Of a stretch of 64,000 nucleotides of DNA, positions 52,220 to 61,446 are shown in pieces. The notes beneath the pieces are model-generated. The model saw nothing but the letters and a program-made list of their open reading frames with translations. It ran no database searches and was not told where the DNA came from. Made by a program: the position numbers and the translations under genes. This DNA comes from Gemmatimonadota bacterium. GTDB taxonomy: Bacteria > Gemmatimonadota > Gemmatimonadetes > Longimicrobiales > Gaopeijiaceae. Location: positions 1 through 64,000 of the forward strand of contig VGVR01000013.1 in NCBI GenBank assembly GCA_016873995.1, read 5' to 3'. Positions within the stretch are counted from its first letter, which is position 1, and each line of letters begins with the position of its first letter.

Positions 52220-52617
52220 CGGGGGCCTCCTCCCATGGATATCGTCTTCGCGGGTGGCTAACGATGCGTGCTGAAGCGAGCGCACCACCTCTCGCGGCAG
52301 TTTGGGGGCGGCTGGCGGCGGAGACAAGCCGTCGACTTCGCGACGACAGGTGAGCACCATCCCTCGGCATCTGTTCCGGGCCGGCTTCATTGCTCTCAGT
52401 CGGCGACGCGATGCACCCCTCGGTGATTCTGGGACGCCATCCGACGACGACCCCGTGGCATGACGCGACCGAGCCGTCGTGGCCGCGCATCCGACGCATT
52501 TCTAGACGATCTTCCCCACCTGGGTCCCGCGAAATCCGTCCGCGAGCGGGAAGCCGTTGCGGGCGCGAACACCGCCCTGGGCCGCGTCGACTCTTCCAGC
52601 GCTGCCGGCTCGGCGAT
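52220..52617. other. gene-free stretch
   Basis: ORFs here are GC-rich shadows without start sites, ribosome-binding sites or family motifs on either strand. It contains the promoter region of the propeller gene at 52219. I see no repeat, tRNA or clear hairpin. Confidence 0.4.
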
Positions 52618-52986
52618 TCAGGAACCGGCCACCCACGCCACCCCCATCATCACCGCCGTCGCCAGCACGCTTTGCACGAACACCCGCCGCGCCTGCGCGC
52701 GCACCACGGCCAGCTCGGCACTGTCTCCAATGCGCTCGGGCCTGCCGTCCAGGTCGCGCAGACCGCGCGATGCGAGGCGCATTCAGGTCTTCGCACGCGA
52801 CTGGAAGACTCCCGAGAAGCCGACGAAGAAGAAGACGGCCGAGGGCAGGAGGATGGTTCGCGGAAGCACGGCCGACCACGCGCCCAGCACGACCACGACG
52901 CCGACCGCCAACGAGACCACGCCCAGGTTCCGGCGCCTACGCCGCTGAGCCGGCCCGATGTTGATGACGCAGACGGTGTCGTCCAC
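52618..52986 (-). CDS. small membrane protein with in-frame UGA: candidate selenoprotein
   Basis: 122 residues if the TGA at 52785-52783 is read as Sec (residue 68); otherwise a 67-residue protein from a GTG at 52986 plus a 54-residue frame starting ATG at 52782. The two parts are directly contiguous and both look coding. Part one: CVINIGPAQRRRRRNLG, then two helices (VVSLAVGVVVVLGAWSA, ILLPSAVFFFVGFSGVF) and QSRAKT. Part two: MRLASRGLRDLDGRPERIG, then AQARRVFVQ and a last helix (SVLATAVMMGVAWVA). From memory, homologous small proteins read K-T-C-V-x-L-A-x-R-G across this point, placing Cys at the UGA. The SECIS-like hairpin is listed separately. It follows the aminotransferase gene after 32 bp. 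Confidence 0.65.
52754..52785 (-). promoter_or_regulatory. SECIS-like hairpin after the UGA of the small membrane protein
   Basis: On the minus strand, TGA (52785-52783) is followed by exactly 18 nt and then the loop GGUCU (52764-52760), closed by the perfect 6-bp stem UCGCGC / GCGCGA (52770-52765 with 52759-52754). Loop bases 1 and 2 are G. The spacing matches the fdnG element at 15352. E. coli fdhF, as I recall it, also shows GGUCU at +18. Confidence 0.6.
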
Positions 52987-53018
52987 CTTCGGTCCGTCGT
53001 CGTCCGCGTGGCCCGCGC

Positions 53019-54359
53019 CTATCGCGCGGCCGCCGTGCCCGCGATCGCAGGCGTATGCGCCCCGCTCGCCACGTACGCCTCGATCGACTCGCGCAGCGTC
53101 TCCAGGATCCACGCGCGCTTGGCGTCGTTCGCCTCGAGCAGCGTGCCGCGGAACCCGTGGTGCAGGCACTGGAAGCCGGTGAGCGGCACGACCACGATGC
53201 CGGTCGCGCCCATTAGATAGTAGACGAAGCGCTTGTCGGGCTCGACGCCGGCCACCATGCGCTCGACGGTGGCGAGCACCTTGGGGTTCTCGATATGCAG
53301 GACCTGGTCGCCGTTGAGCACGCCCGGCTTGAACATGACCGTGTAGTAGAACGCGCCGCGCGGCTTGTTGACGATGACGTGCTCGCAGCCGGCGAACGCC
53401 TCGGCGATCTCCTCGGCGCGCTCGGCGAACATGCGCTCGCGCGCGGCGAGGTGGCCGGGGTAGCGCGGATCGCCCATGACGAGCGGAATCGACATCTGCG
53501 GCAGCGTGGTGGACGACACCTCGAGCCGCTTCGCGGCGATCAAGCTGTCGACGTACTTGCCGAACGTCCGGTCGTGGCCCTTGTTGAGCACCTCCAGCCA
53601 GCCGCAGCGCGCGCCCGGCCAGGGATACTCCTTGCTGATGCCGCGCATGGCGATGCCCGGCACGTCGCCGATCCACTCGCTCATCGTGAGCCGGCCACGC
53701 CCATCGTACACGATGTTGGCGTAGATCTCGTCGGCGATGATGAAGATGTCGTGCTCGCGCGCGATCGCCGCGATCTCCTCGAGCACGTCCCGCGGATACA
53801 CCGCTCCGGTCGGGTTGTCCGGCGACAGCAGCAGGATGCCCGCGATCGAATCGTTGTACTTCACTTTGTTGCGGATGTCGTCGAGGTCGGGCATCCACCC
53901 GTTGTACGGGTCGAGCTCGTACGTGACGTGGCTGTATCCGGAGTGCGCGGCTTCCGCCGACGAGTGCGTGCTGTACGCGGGCGACGGTCCGAGGATGCGC
54001 GCCTCGCGCGACAGGAACCCGTAGACCTTGGCGACCGCGTCGCCGAGCCCGTTGAAGAAGAGGACGTCGTCCGCGGTGACCTTCACGCCGTTCCGCCGGT
54101 TGACTTCGTTGGCCAGGAACTCACGCACGTGGGGGACGCCGCGCGTCTCGCAGTACGCCCACGACGATGGGATGTCGAGCAAGCCGGCCACGATGTCGCG
54201 GATCCATTCCGGCGGCGCCTCACCCTTGGCCACCGGGTCGCCAATGTTCTCCCACGTCATCTCCTGCCCGAGCGCACGGATCTCGTTGCCCGCGCCGACG
54301 ATTTCGCGGATCTCGTACTTCAGGTTGGCGACCCCTGCGTGCAGGATGTTCCTACGCAT
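53019..54359 (-). CDS. PLP-dependent class I/II aminotransferase
   Basis: 446 residues from the ATG at 54359 with GAGGGA upstream. Fold-type I signatures: LFFNGLGDAVAKVYGFL, ILLLSPDNPTGAVYPRDVLEE (SPxNPTG), DIFIIADEIYANIVYDG (PLP-pairing Asp and Tyr) and the Schiff-base lysine in MRGISKEYPWPGARCGW. The late PRGAFYYTVMF supplies the carboxylate-binding region. Probably an aspartate/alanine-type aminotransferase of the cytoplasm. It is the first gene of an operon with the candidate selenoprotein. Confidence 0.93.
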   Translation of the reverse strand: MRRNILHAGVANLKYEIREIVGAGNEIRALGQEMTWENIGDPVAKGEAPPEWIRDIVAGLLDIPSSWAYCETRGVPHVREFLANEVNRRNGVKVTADDVLFFNGLGDAVAKVYGFLSREARILGPSPAYSTHSSAEAAHSGYSHVTYELDPYNGWMPDLDDIRNKVKYNDSIAGILLLSPDNPTGAVYPRDVLEEIAAIAREHDIFIIADEIYANIVYDGRGRLTMSEWIGDVPGIAMRGISKEYPWPGARCGWLEVLNKGHDRTFGKYVDSLIAAKRLEVSSTTLPQMSIPLVMGDPRYPGHLAARERMFAERAEEIAEAFAGCEHVIVNKPRGAFYYTVMFKPGVLNGDQVLHIENPKVLATVERMVAGVEPDKRFVYYLMGATGIVVVPLTGFQCLHHGFRGTLLEANDAKRAWILETLRESIEAYVASGAHTPAIAGTAAAR

Positions 54360-54573
54360 GCATTCCCTCGTGAGTCTGTGGCGTGGGAGGCCAAGAACCG
54401 TGCGGCCGCCGCCCGGTCCCAATATCGATCGGCGGAGCGCCCTCCCGGAATAGCTCCGTGCAAGGGTCGTTCCCGGCGCTGGCGGCCCGAACATGGCCGG
54501 GCACGGCCCGTTTCCGGCACCGGCGGCCCTGGGGCGGCTTGTCGGACCGGGTGGCGCCGGCGAGCTTCCGGGC

Positions 54574-54954
54574 ATGCGAAGGCCGCTCGCCCTCCTCGCG
54601 CTCGCCGTCCTGACCTGGTCGAATGCGACCGTTCTCCGGTGCGCAGCGTCGACGCAGGACGACCTGGGATCCGAGGCTGCGGCTGCGCAGCACGCCCACC
54701 ACGGACCTGGCCAGCCACCGGCGCGGCCCACCAGTGAAGACGCCTCTGATCACCATCACGAAGGTCCGACCTCACATCCGGCTGGCCAGGACTGCGGCGT
54801 CCTGATGGCGTGCGGCACCGCCCTCAGCTCACCCACCGCCGCACCGAGCCCGACGCTTCCGGAGACCTTCGACACGATGCGTGCGTTGCCGCTCGCGGCA
54901 CCGAGCGCCGTCGACCTCTCGCTGGATCCACCCCCGCCCCGCCGTCTCGCCTGA
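54574..54954 (+). CDS. small exported His-rich protein
   Basis: 126 residues from the ATG at 54574; signal segment LALLALAVLTWS. The mature part holds His clusters (QHAHHGPGQ, SDHHHEGPTSH) and two Cys (DCGVLMACGTA), with Pro/Ala-rich linkers. This is the make-up of metal-sensing or metal-buffering proteins found beside copper genes. It is followed 60 bp later by the porin-like gene. The family is not recognised; a start at 54493 is possible but less likely. Confidence 0.6.
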   Translation: MRRPLALLALAVLTWSNATVLRCAASTQDDLGSEAAAAQHAHHGPGQPPARPTSEDASDHHHEGPTSHPAGQDCGVLMACGTALSSPTAAPSPTLPETFDTMRALPLAAPSAVDLSLDPPPPRRLA

Positions 54955-55014
54955 CACCCTCCCCGCGTCCGTCGGACGCGGCCTCAGGCACCTTCAAAAC
55001 GGCGGTTTCCTTAC

Positions 55015-56319
55015 ATGAGAACGTTCCGCACGACGTGCGGCATCGTCGCGGCCCTATGCGGGGTCGCGAGCGTCGCGCTTCATCCTGGTGCTGCACACGC
55101 CCAGACGCCCATGCAAATGACGAGCGTCGGGCTCGGCGGAGGCTGGCAGCTCACCGGCATGGCACAGGCGTATCCGGTCGTCACCATCGGCGCGCCCGGC
55201 GAAGACGGCTCGCCCCTCCGTGAGACCGGCTGGTATCTCACTCAACCTGCGCTCATGGGACACGTCGAGAGCCCGGGTCAGCGCATCGTCCTGCACACGA
55301 CGCTGAACTTCGAGGGACTCACGCAGGAGGACGGCGAGCTGACCTTCGGCGGCTGGGGGGAGAGCTTCATCGACAAACGTCACCCGCACACGCTCCTCCA
55401 CGAGCTCATGCTGAGCGTCAACTTCTGGCAAATCGCCGCGGGGACCGCGTCGATTTCGGCGGGCAAGGGATTCGCGCCCTACGGCACGTCCGACCCCATG
55501 GTGCGTCCGGGACTCAAGTATCCGACCAACCATCACCTCTCACAGATCCTCGAGCGCTGGACGGTGAGCACCGTGTACCAGCGGGGGGCGTGGAGCGTCG
55601 AGGCCGGCGTCTTCGGCGGCCAGGAGCCGGAGGGCCCTTACGACCTATCCAACATCGAGAGCTTCGGCGACTCGTGGTCCGCCCGGGTGGCGAGGCGATG
55701 GGGCGCTGCCACGCCCTCGGCAACGCAGTGGGAGGCGTCGCTCTCGGCAGGCAGTATCACCGAGTTCGCGCACACCGTAGAGGAGACCACGCACTTCGGC
55801 AACGCGGCCGTGGTGCGGTCGGCGCCGCTGGCCGGCGGCCAGCTCTACGCGCTCGCCGAGGTGTCGCGCAGCTACCTCGCGGACCACGACGACTTCTTCT
55901 CTTTGCTCGCCGAAGCACGCTGGAGCGGACGTGGTCACCAGCCCTATGCGCGCGTCGAGTACGCGTCACGACCGGAGTACACGCGCGAGGGGCCGGCAGG
56001 CGACGCTGAGTTCTTCCACTACGAGCACGGAGTGGATCCCATCGGTACCACACGCTGGCTGATCGCAACGGCAGCGTACGCGTTCGAGGTGACGCCGAGC
56101 CCGTGGAGCGTCCGCCCGTTCATCGAGCTGCAGCACCACCAGGTGCGCGGGGACTCGGGCCCCGTCACCGCCACCGGCCTCTTCGGCACGACGAGGTTCT
56201 GGGCGCTCTCGGCAGGGGCCCGGATCTTCCTCGGCGGCGAGCCGATGCGCATGGGGAGCTACGGCGTGCTCGACTCCATGACCGAGATAGAGATGACCGG
56301 CGCGGCCCACGTGCATTGA
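55015..56319 (+). CDS. outer-membrane beta-barrel (porin-like) protein
   Basis: 434 residues; signal peptide ends AHAQT. Alternating amphipathic strands run through the whole mature protein (SVGLGGGWQLTGMAQAYPV, QRIVLHTTLNFEGL, LMLSVNFWQIAAGTASISAG, WTVSTVYQRGAWSVEAGVFGG, TATGLFGTTRFWALSAGARI). It opens with MQMTSVG after a Met-rich stretch and ends HVH. His pairs in DKRHPHT and TNHH could bind metal. It sits between the His-rich and Cys-rich small proteins, suggesting a metal-related role. Confidence 0.8.
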   Translation: MRTFRTTCGIVAALCGVASVALHPGAAHAQTPMQMTSVGLGGGWQLTGMAQAYPVVTIGAPGEDGSPLRETGWYLTQPALMGHVESPGQRIVLHTTLNFEGLTQEDGELTFGGWGESFIDKRHPHTLLHELMLSVNFWQIAAGTASISAGKGFAPYGTSDPMVRPGLKYPTNHHLSQILERWTVSTVYQRGAWSVEAGVFGGQEPEGPYDLSNIESFGDSWSARVARRWGAATPSATQWEASLSAGSITEFAHTVEETTHFGNAAVVRSAPLAGGQLYALAEVSRSYLADHDDFFSLLAEARWSGRGHQPYARVEYASRPEYTREGPAGDAEFFHYEHGVDPIGTTRWLIATAAYAFEVTPSPWSVRPFIELQHHQVRGDSGPVTATGLFGTTRFWALSAGARIFLGGEPMRMGSYGVLDSMTEIEMTGAAHVH

Positions 56320-56378
56320 GGCCGGCGGCTACGTATCCTGATCACATCCACGAGCGACAGCAGAAAGAGAGGACGACG

Positions 56379-56852
56379 ATGAGCCGGGCATCACGCAGAC
56401 GTGAAGAGCGCGGGGGTGCGGAAGCAGGCGGCGCACCGCGCAGGAACAGGGCACCGTTCTACATCATGGGCGGGAGCGTTCTGGCTGCGCTCCTGATCCT
56501 GGCGATCGTCGCTCAGCAGGGTAGCGGGCCGACGAGTCACCATCCCATGCCGCGCGTCGATGCGCAGGCCTCTCAGGTCATGCCCGCCGCGCGCTACGAC
56601 ACCTCACCGAGGGTGGCCGAGACGTACCGTAAGGCGGCCGAGATCGTCTCCATCCTCGACGGCCTCTACTGCTATTGCTTCTGCCGCGAGACGTTCCGGC
56701 ACTACTCGCTGCTGGACTGCTTCAAGGACGATCACGCGGCCAGCTGCGACGTGTGCCTGCGCGAGGCGGAAATCGCGTACGACATGAACCAGCAGGGGCG
56801 CTCGCTCGACGAGATCCGCCAGACGATCGACGGGATGTACGGGCGAACGTAG
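56379..56852 (+). CDS. PCYCGC-type membrane-anchored Cys-rich protein
   Basis: 157 residues from the ATG at 56379 (GAGAGGA upstream). One N-terminal helix (FYIMGGSVLAALLILAIVA) anchors it. The soluble domain contains the PCYCGC-like cluster LYCYCFCRETF, followed by LLDCFKDDHAASCDVCLREA, seven Cys in all, then a helical tail (IAYDMNQQGRSLDEIRQTI). The family has no firm function; the Cys arrangement suggests copper or other soft-metal binding. The third gene of a His-rich / porin / Cys-rich run. Confidence 0.8.
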   Translation: MSRASRRREERGGAEAGGAPRRNRAPFYIMGGSVLAALLILAIVAQQGSGPTSHHPMPRVDAQASQVMPAARYDTSPRVAETYRKAAEIVSILDGLYCYCFCRETFRHYSLLDCFKDDHAASCDVCLREAEIAYDMNQQGRSLDEIRQTIDGMYGRT

Positions 56853-56907
56853 GGGGGGAGCGAGTCGCCGGCGTAAACCCTCAGCGTCCCCGGGCAGCAC
56901 CAGGTTC

Positions 56908-58557
56908 TCAAGGTCGCACCCACGGGTGCCGAGAGGCGCTACGCCGGTGTCGCCGCAGAAGACTCTGGGTCACTTGATGAGCCTGTTGGTACTTCGAGCC
57001 AAATGGCGCGGCCCGCCGGTTCGGCGGGTCCTCGGTCGACAGCAGGTCGCGCCACTGCGCGTCGGGCGCGGCCAGCAACTCCTCCCTGCGCCCCGCGCGA
57101 TAGCGGTTCAGGTGCGGCATGGTGACCATCGGGTTCGTCACCTGCACCCACATGAAGCGCACGTCGCCGCGGTCGAGCGCGCGGAACATCTCCACCGTGT
57201 GGTAGGTGGGTGCCGAAGGGATGCGCTCGTAGGGCACGCCCCAGATGTCGGCGGCGAAGCGCCGGTCGGCTTCGTTGGTCACCGCGCCGCGCGGCAGTCG
57301 CTGCGTGAGCGTGCCGACTTCGCGCACGGTGCCACACGCGCTCGGCTGACCCGTGAGGGAGAAGGGGCTGTTCCCCGGCGTGGAGATCTTCCCGAGCAGC
57401 AGGTGGATGTCGTAGACGAGGTTGTTGATCCACGTGCCGCGCGTGTGCTGGTTCATGCCCATGCACCAGAGCGACATGACCTTGCGGCGCGGGTCCGCGT
57501 AGACCGACGCGAGCCAGCGGATGTCTTCCGCGGGCACCCCGGAGATCTCCTCGGCCCGCTCGGGCGTGTATTCTGCGAGGAAGTCGACGTAGTCGTCCCA
57601 GCTGGCATCGCTCGCCTGGTCGTCGAACCGGAATCCGTCCTCGGTGCCGTAACCGATGTCCGTGAGCCCCCGCTTGAACGCGACGTGCCGGTCCACGAAG
57701 TCGCGGTTCACCCAGTTGTTCACCGCGATCTCCCGGCAGATCGCGTTGGCGATCGCGAGGTCGGACTGCGGCGCGAAGAGGAGTGAGCGATCGGCGGCGT
57801 AGCTCGTGCGCGTCGCGCGCGTGGCGAGGTCGACGATGATCGTGCCCGGAACCTGGCGCCGCCGCTCGAGCAGCCGAGAGAAGAGCACGGGGTGCATCTC
57901 GGCCATGTTGTTCCCCCACAGCACGAAGACGTCCGCGTGCTCGATGTCCTCGTAACACCCCATCGGCTCGTCGAGCCCGAAGCTCGACTGGAAGCCCGTG
58001 ACCGCGCTCGCCATGCACAGCCGCGCGTTGGCCTCCACGTTGTTGGTGCCGATGCACCCCTTGAACAGCTTGGACGCCACGTACCCGTCGGGAATCGTCC
58101 ACTGCCCCGACCCGTAGATGGAGACGGAGTCCTTCCCGTATTGGTCGATCGTCTCGCGCATGCGGGACGCCACCAGGTCGAGCGCCTCACGCATCGGCAC
58201 GGGCACCAGGCTCCCGTTGCGACGTACGAGCGCCTGCGTCAGCCGGTCGCGGCCGTACAACGCCTGCACCGAGTGGTATCCCTTCACGCAGCAGAGGCCG
58301 CGGTTCACCGACGACTCGGGGTCGCCGCGCACGGCGACCGCGCGCCCATTCTCCAAGCCAATGAGGAGCCCGCAGCCGACGCCGCAGAAGCGGCACGGGG
58401 ACTTCCGCCACTCCACCGCGTCGAGCTCGGCCTCGTCCGCGTCCGTCAGCCAGTACGTCTCGCCGCTCGCCCCCTCGGGCCACGCGGTCGCGGCCGCACC
58501 CGCGGCGGACGCCAGGGCGACCTGCTTGATGAAGATCCGGCGGTCGAGCGGGCTCAT
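56908..58557 (-). pseudogene. napA: NapA-type periplasmic nitrate reductase, C-terminally truncated
   Basis: 549 residues from the ATG at 58557, where about 830 are normal. Tat-like SPLDRRIFIKQVALAS; [4Fe-4S] site CRFCGVGCGLLIG with later CCVKGYH; Mo-Cys region ARLCMASAVTGFQSSFG; NMAEMHPVLFSRLLERR. The match to the family stops after TNPMVTMPHLNRYRAG. The remaining 65 residues (GSKYQQAHQVTQSL, RRHRRSASRHPW) are unrelated, and the molybdopterin dinucleotide-binding domain is missing. No napB, napC or napD lies nearby. Probably inactive. Confidence 0.85.
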
Positions 58558-58735
58558 GGCGGGAACCGGGTCGGGGCGTGGGTAGCGCCTACACGGTACG
58601 CCCGCGGTCCGGCGCGCGGTTGTCGGGAGCTGGGCGCTCCCGGCCGTGGGGAGAAACCCCACCTGCGGCGTGATTCGCCTGGCTCCGCTGCACCCCGCAG
58701 CCTACGTTGGGCCGTCCAAACCTGGAGAGTGCCCC

Positions 58736-60655
58736 TTGCTGACGATCCCACGCGGTGCAGCGCTTGCCGCCTCCGTCCTTCTGCTCGCAGGCGCGCGCGC
58801 CAACGCACAGGTCACGCGTCTCGACGTCGACGTAGTCGAGTCGCCTGCTTTGGGCGGGGAGCGCTTCGGCACCGTGGGGCAGTACGAGCGGCTGCGCGGC
58901 ATCGCGTATGGCGAGGTCGACCCGAGCGACCCGCGCAACCAGGACATCGTCAATCTCGAGCACGCGCCTCACAACGCGCGCGGAATGGTCGAGTACAGCA
59001 CCACGGTCGAGATCTACCGTCCCGTCTACATGAGCCGCTGGAACCGCGCGATCTACCATACCGTGCCGAACCGGGGCGGAGCGACCGGCGACGAGCCCAG
59101 CTTGAGGGCGATGGGCTTCGCATTCGTGCGGGTAGGCTGGCAAGGCGACATCCGTTCAACCGACCGAAACGTGGTGCCGTTCCTTCCCGTTGCGCGCAAC
59201 TCCGACGGCTCGCCCATGGTCGGGCGGGCGCTGGAGGAGTTCATCTTCGGCGACCAGGAGCGCGTGTCGCGCGCGCCCCTCACGTACCCGACGGCGTCGC
59301 GGGATCCCGCGAAGGCGACGCTCACCGTGCGTGCACTGCAAAACTCTCGCCGCTCCACTCCGGCCGACCTGCGCTGGAGCTGGGTGAGCGACACCGAGAT
59401 CTCGATCCAGCGCCCCGCCGGGTTCGACGGCGGTGCCATCTACGAGTTCGTCTACGAGGCCAAGGATCCCGTCGTCATGGGAATCGGCTTCGCCGCGATG
59501 CGCGACGTCATCTCGTTCCTCCGCTACGAGCGTCATGACGCGGAGGGCAATTTCAATCCACTCGACGAGCCAGCGACCACCGCGCTCTCGCTCGGCATCT
59601 CGCAGAGCGGCCGAGCGCTGCGCGACTTCCTCTATCTCGGGTTCAACGAGGACACGCGCGGGCGCATCGTGTTCGACGGCATGCACGTCGATATCGCGGG
59701 ATCACGCAAGACGTTCACGAACTACGCGTTCTCGCAGCCTGGGCGCTGGCAGAAGCAGCACGAGGACCACGTGTATCCCGGTGACCAGTTCCCGTTCACG
59801 TACACGATGCTGCGTGACCCCATCGGCGGTGGGGCAGATGGCATTCTCGTGCGCTGCTCGGCCACGGACACGTGCCCGCGCATCGTGCACACGGACGGCG
59901 AGGCCGAGATCTGGCAGGCGCGCTCCTCTCTCGTCGTCACGGACCCGACGGGCAACGACATCGCGCTTCCGGACAACGTACGCGCCTATCTTGTGGCCGG
60001 GGTCCAGCACGGCGGTGGGGGCGGCGTGCATACGATGCCACGTGCGGGCTTCTGTCAGAACCCGAACAACCCCATGCCCCTCCGCGACATCCGCACCGCG
60101 CTCTCGGTGGCGCTGTACGAGTGGGTCGCAAAGGAGCACGCTCCGCCGGCGAGCCGCTTTCCCACCGTGGGCAACGGCGGCCTGGTGGCGCCCGCAGCCA
60201 CGGGCTTTCCATCCATCCCTGGCGTCACCTACTCGGGGAGCGTCAATCAGCTGCACCTGATGGACTACTCGACCATGCCGCCCAAGGAGGGACCGGCGTA
60301 TACAGTGCTGGTCGGCCGAGTAGACGCCGACGGTAACATGCTTGCGGGCGTGAGACATCCGAACCTCGTCGCGCCCATCGGCACGTACACCGGCTGGAAC
60401 CTCAGGGCCGAGGGGTTCGGAGAGGGCGATCAGTGTGCCGGTGCCGGCTCGTTCATTCCGTTCGCGGAGACACGCGCCGAGCGCATGGCGAAGGGGGACC
60501 AGCGTCTGTCACTCGAGGAGCGCTACGCCGACCACGCGGCCTACGTGCGGGCAGTGCGCCAAGCGGCCGACGCGCTCGTGCGCGACCGGCTGTTGCTGCG
60601 TGCGGACGCCGACGAGATCGTCGCCGAGGCGGAGGCGAGCTCGATCAGGCGGTAG
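58736..60655 (+). CDS. exported alpha/beta hydrolase-domain protein
   Basis: 639 residues from a TTG at 58736, chosen because GGAGAG lies about 9 nt upstream and a signal peptide (ALAASVLLLAGARANAQ) follows. Conserved blocks: GERFGTVGQYERLRGIAYGE, YRPVYMSRWNRAIYHTVPNRG, nucleophile-elbow-like LGISQSGRALRDFLYLGF (G-x-S-x-S-G) and late His-rich GVQHGGGGGVHTM and SVNQLHLMDYS. This corresponds to the alpha/beta hydrolase domain family of large secreted esterase-like proteins. The natural substrate is unknown. It is divergent from the napA remnant. Confidence 0.82.
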   Translation: MLTIPRGAALAASVLLLAGARANAQVTRLDVDVVESPALGGERFGTVGQYERLRGIAYGEVDPSDPRNQDIVNLEHAPHNARGMVEYSTTVEIYRPVYMSRWNRAIYHTVPNRGGATGDEPSLRAMGFAFVRVGWQGDIRSTDRNVVPFLPVARNSDGSPMVGRALEEFIFGDQERVSRAPLTYPTASRDPAKATLTVRALQNSRRSTPADLRWSWVSDTEISIQRPAGFDGGAIYEFVYEAKDPVVMGIGFAAMRDVISFLRYERHDAEGNFNPLDEPATTALSLGISQSGRALRDFLYLGFNEDTRGRIVFDGMHVDIAGSRKTFTNYAFSQPGRWQKQHEDHVYPGDQFPFTYTMLRDPIGGGADGILVRCSATDTCPRIVHTDGEAEIWQARSSLVVTDPTGNDIALPDNVRAYLVAGVQHGGGGGVHTMPRAGFCQNPNNPMPLRDIRTALSVALYEWVAKEHAPPASRFPTVGNGGLVAPAATGFPSIPGVTYSGSVNQLHLMDYSTMPPKEGPAYTVLVGRVDADGNMLAGVRHPNLVAPIGTYTGWNLRAEGFGEGDQCAGAGSFIPFAETRAERMAKGDQRLSLEERYADHAAYVRAVRQAADALVRDRLLLRADADEIVAEAEASSIRR

Positions 60656-60753
60656 AGCGGCGCAAGACGCGGGAGTCAGGGCGGAGCGTTGGACATGCGC
60701 GGAGGTGATGCGCCCAGGATTCGTGGAGTAGCCTGCGTCGGTTTCGCGCTCTA

Positions 60754-61212
60754 CTAGGAACCCGTGCCTCCGTGCCGGCTCTCGACGAATGCCCTGAAGT
60801 CCGGGCGATAGCTTTCCCGCAGGAACTCCCACGAGTCGCGGAAGAGGGGTGTATCTCCACCCGCGAACATGTCCAAGGCATCGGCCTCCATGATGCCCTC
60901 CTCGACCTGGCGATAGATCGTCTCGAGGACGCGAATCAAGGACGCGTATCGCAGCAGGTACGCGTTGCGCGCATCCTCGGGAAGATCGGCGAGTGGAACG
61001 CCAGAGTCTGCTTCAAGAAACGCCTTGGCTGCGGGAGGGTCGCCCGCCCAGAGGTGGAGCATCCGAGCCCAGCTCAGGGTCACTTCTCGATAAGCCTCTG
61101 CCCTGGCGATGCGATTGTTCTGCTGCACTTGGTGGCCGACATAGAGCAGCGAGGCGACCACCGCAGCTGCTCCGGCCCACTCACCGAGAGCAGCGATCAT
61201 GGTCCAGTTCAT
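60754..61212 (-). CDS. small membrane-anchored protein, unknown function
   Basis: 152 residues. A single N-terminal helix (AALGEWAGAAAVVASLLYVGHQVQQN) is followed by an amphipathic helical domain (YREVTLSWARMLHLWAG, ARNAYLLRYASLIRVLETIY, FRDSWEFLRESYRPDF). This is the pattern of a widespread but uncharacterised family opening M-D-W-x-x-I-A-A. Position between the hydrolase and permease genes gives no hint of role. Confidence 0.75.
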   Translation of the reverse strand: MNWTMIAALGEWAGAAAVVASLLYVGHQVQQNNRIARAEAYREVTLSWARMLHLWAGDPPAAKAFLEADSGVPLADLPEDARNAYLLRYASLIRVLETIYRQVEEGIMEADALDMFAGGDTPLFRDSWEFLRESYRPDFRAFVESRHGGTGS

Positions 61213-61446
61213 GACAGGCCCTCTTCGTGGTCAGGGTAGTCAGTTTGGTTCTTCAGGGTCGGGACCCCGGCCGGCCGGCTCCATTGCTACCACGTCCGGA
61301 CCGTGGCTCGCGAAAGTAACCGGCGCCTGCCAGGGCGCCCATGGTCGGGGATACCTGGCGCTCCCGTCCGGTCGGGCTCACCGTTGAGCGCCCTGCCCAC
61401 CTCCTCGCTCATCAGCAGCGTCGGCCTTGGATAGAGAGGACGTGAC

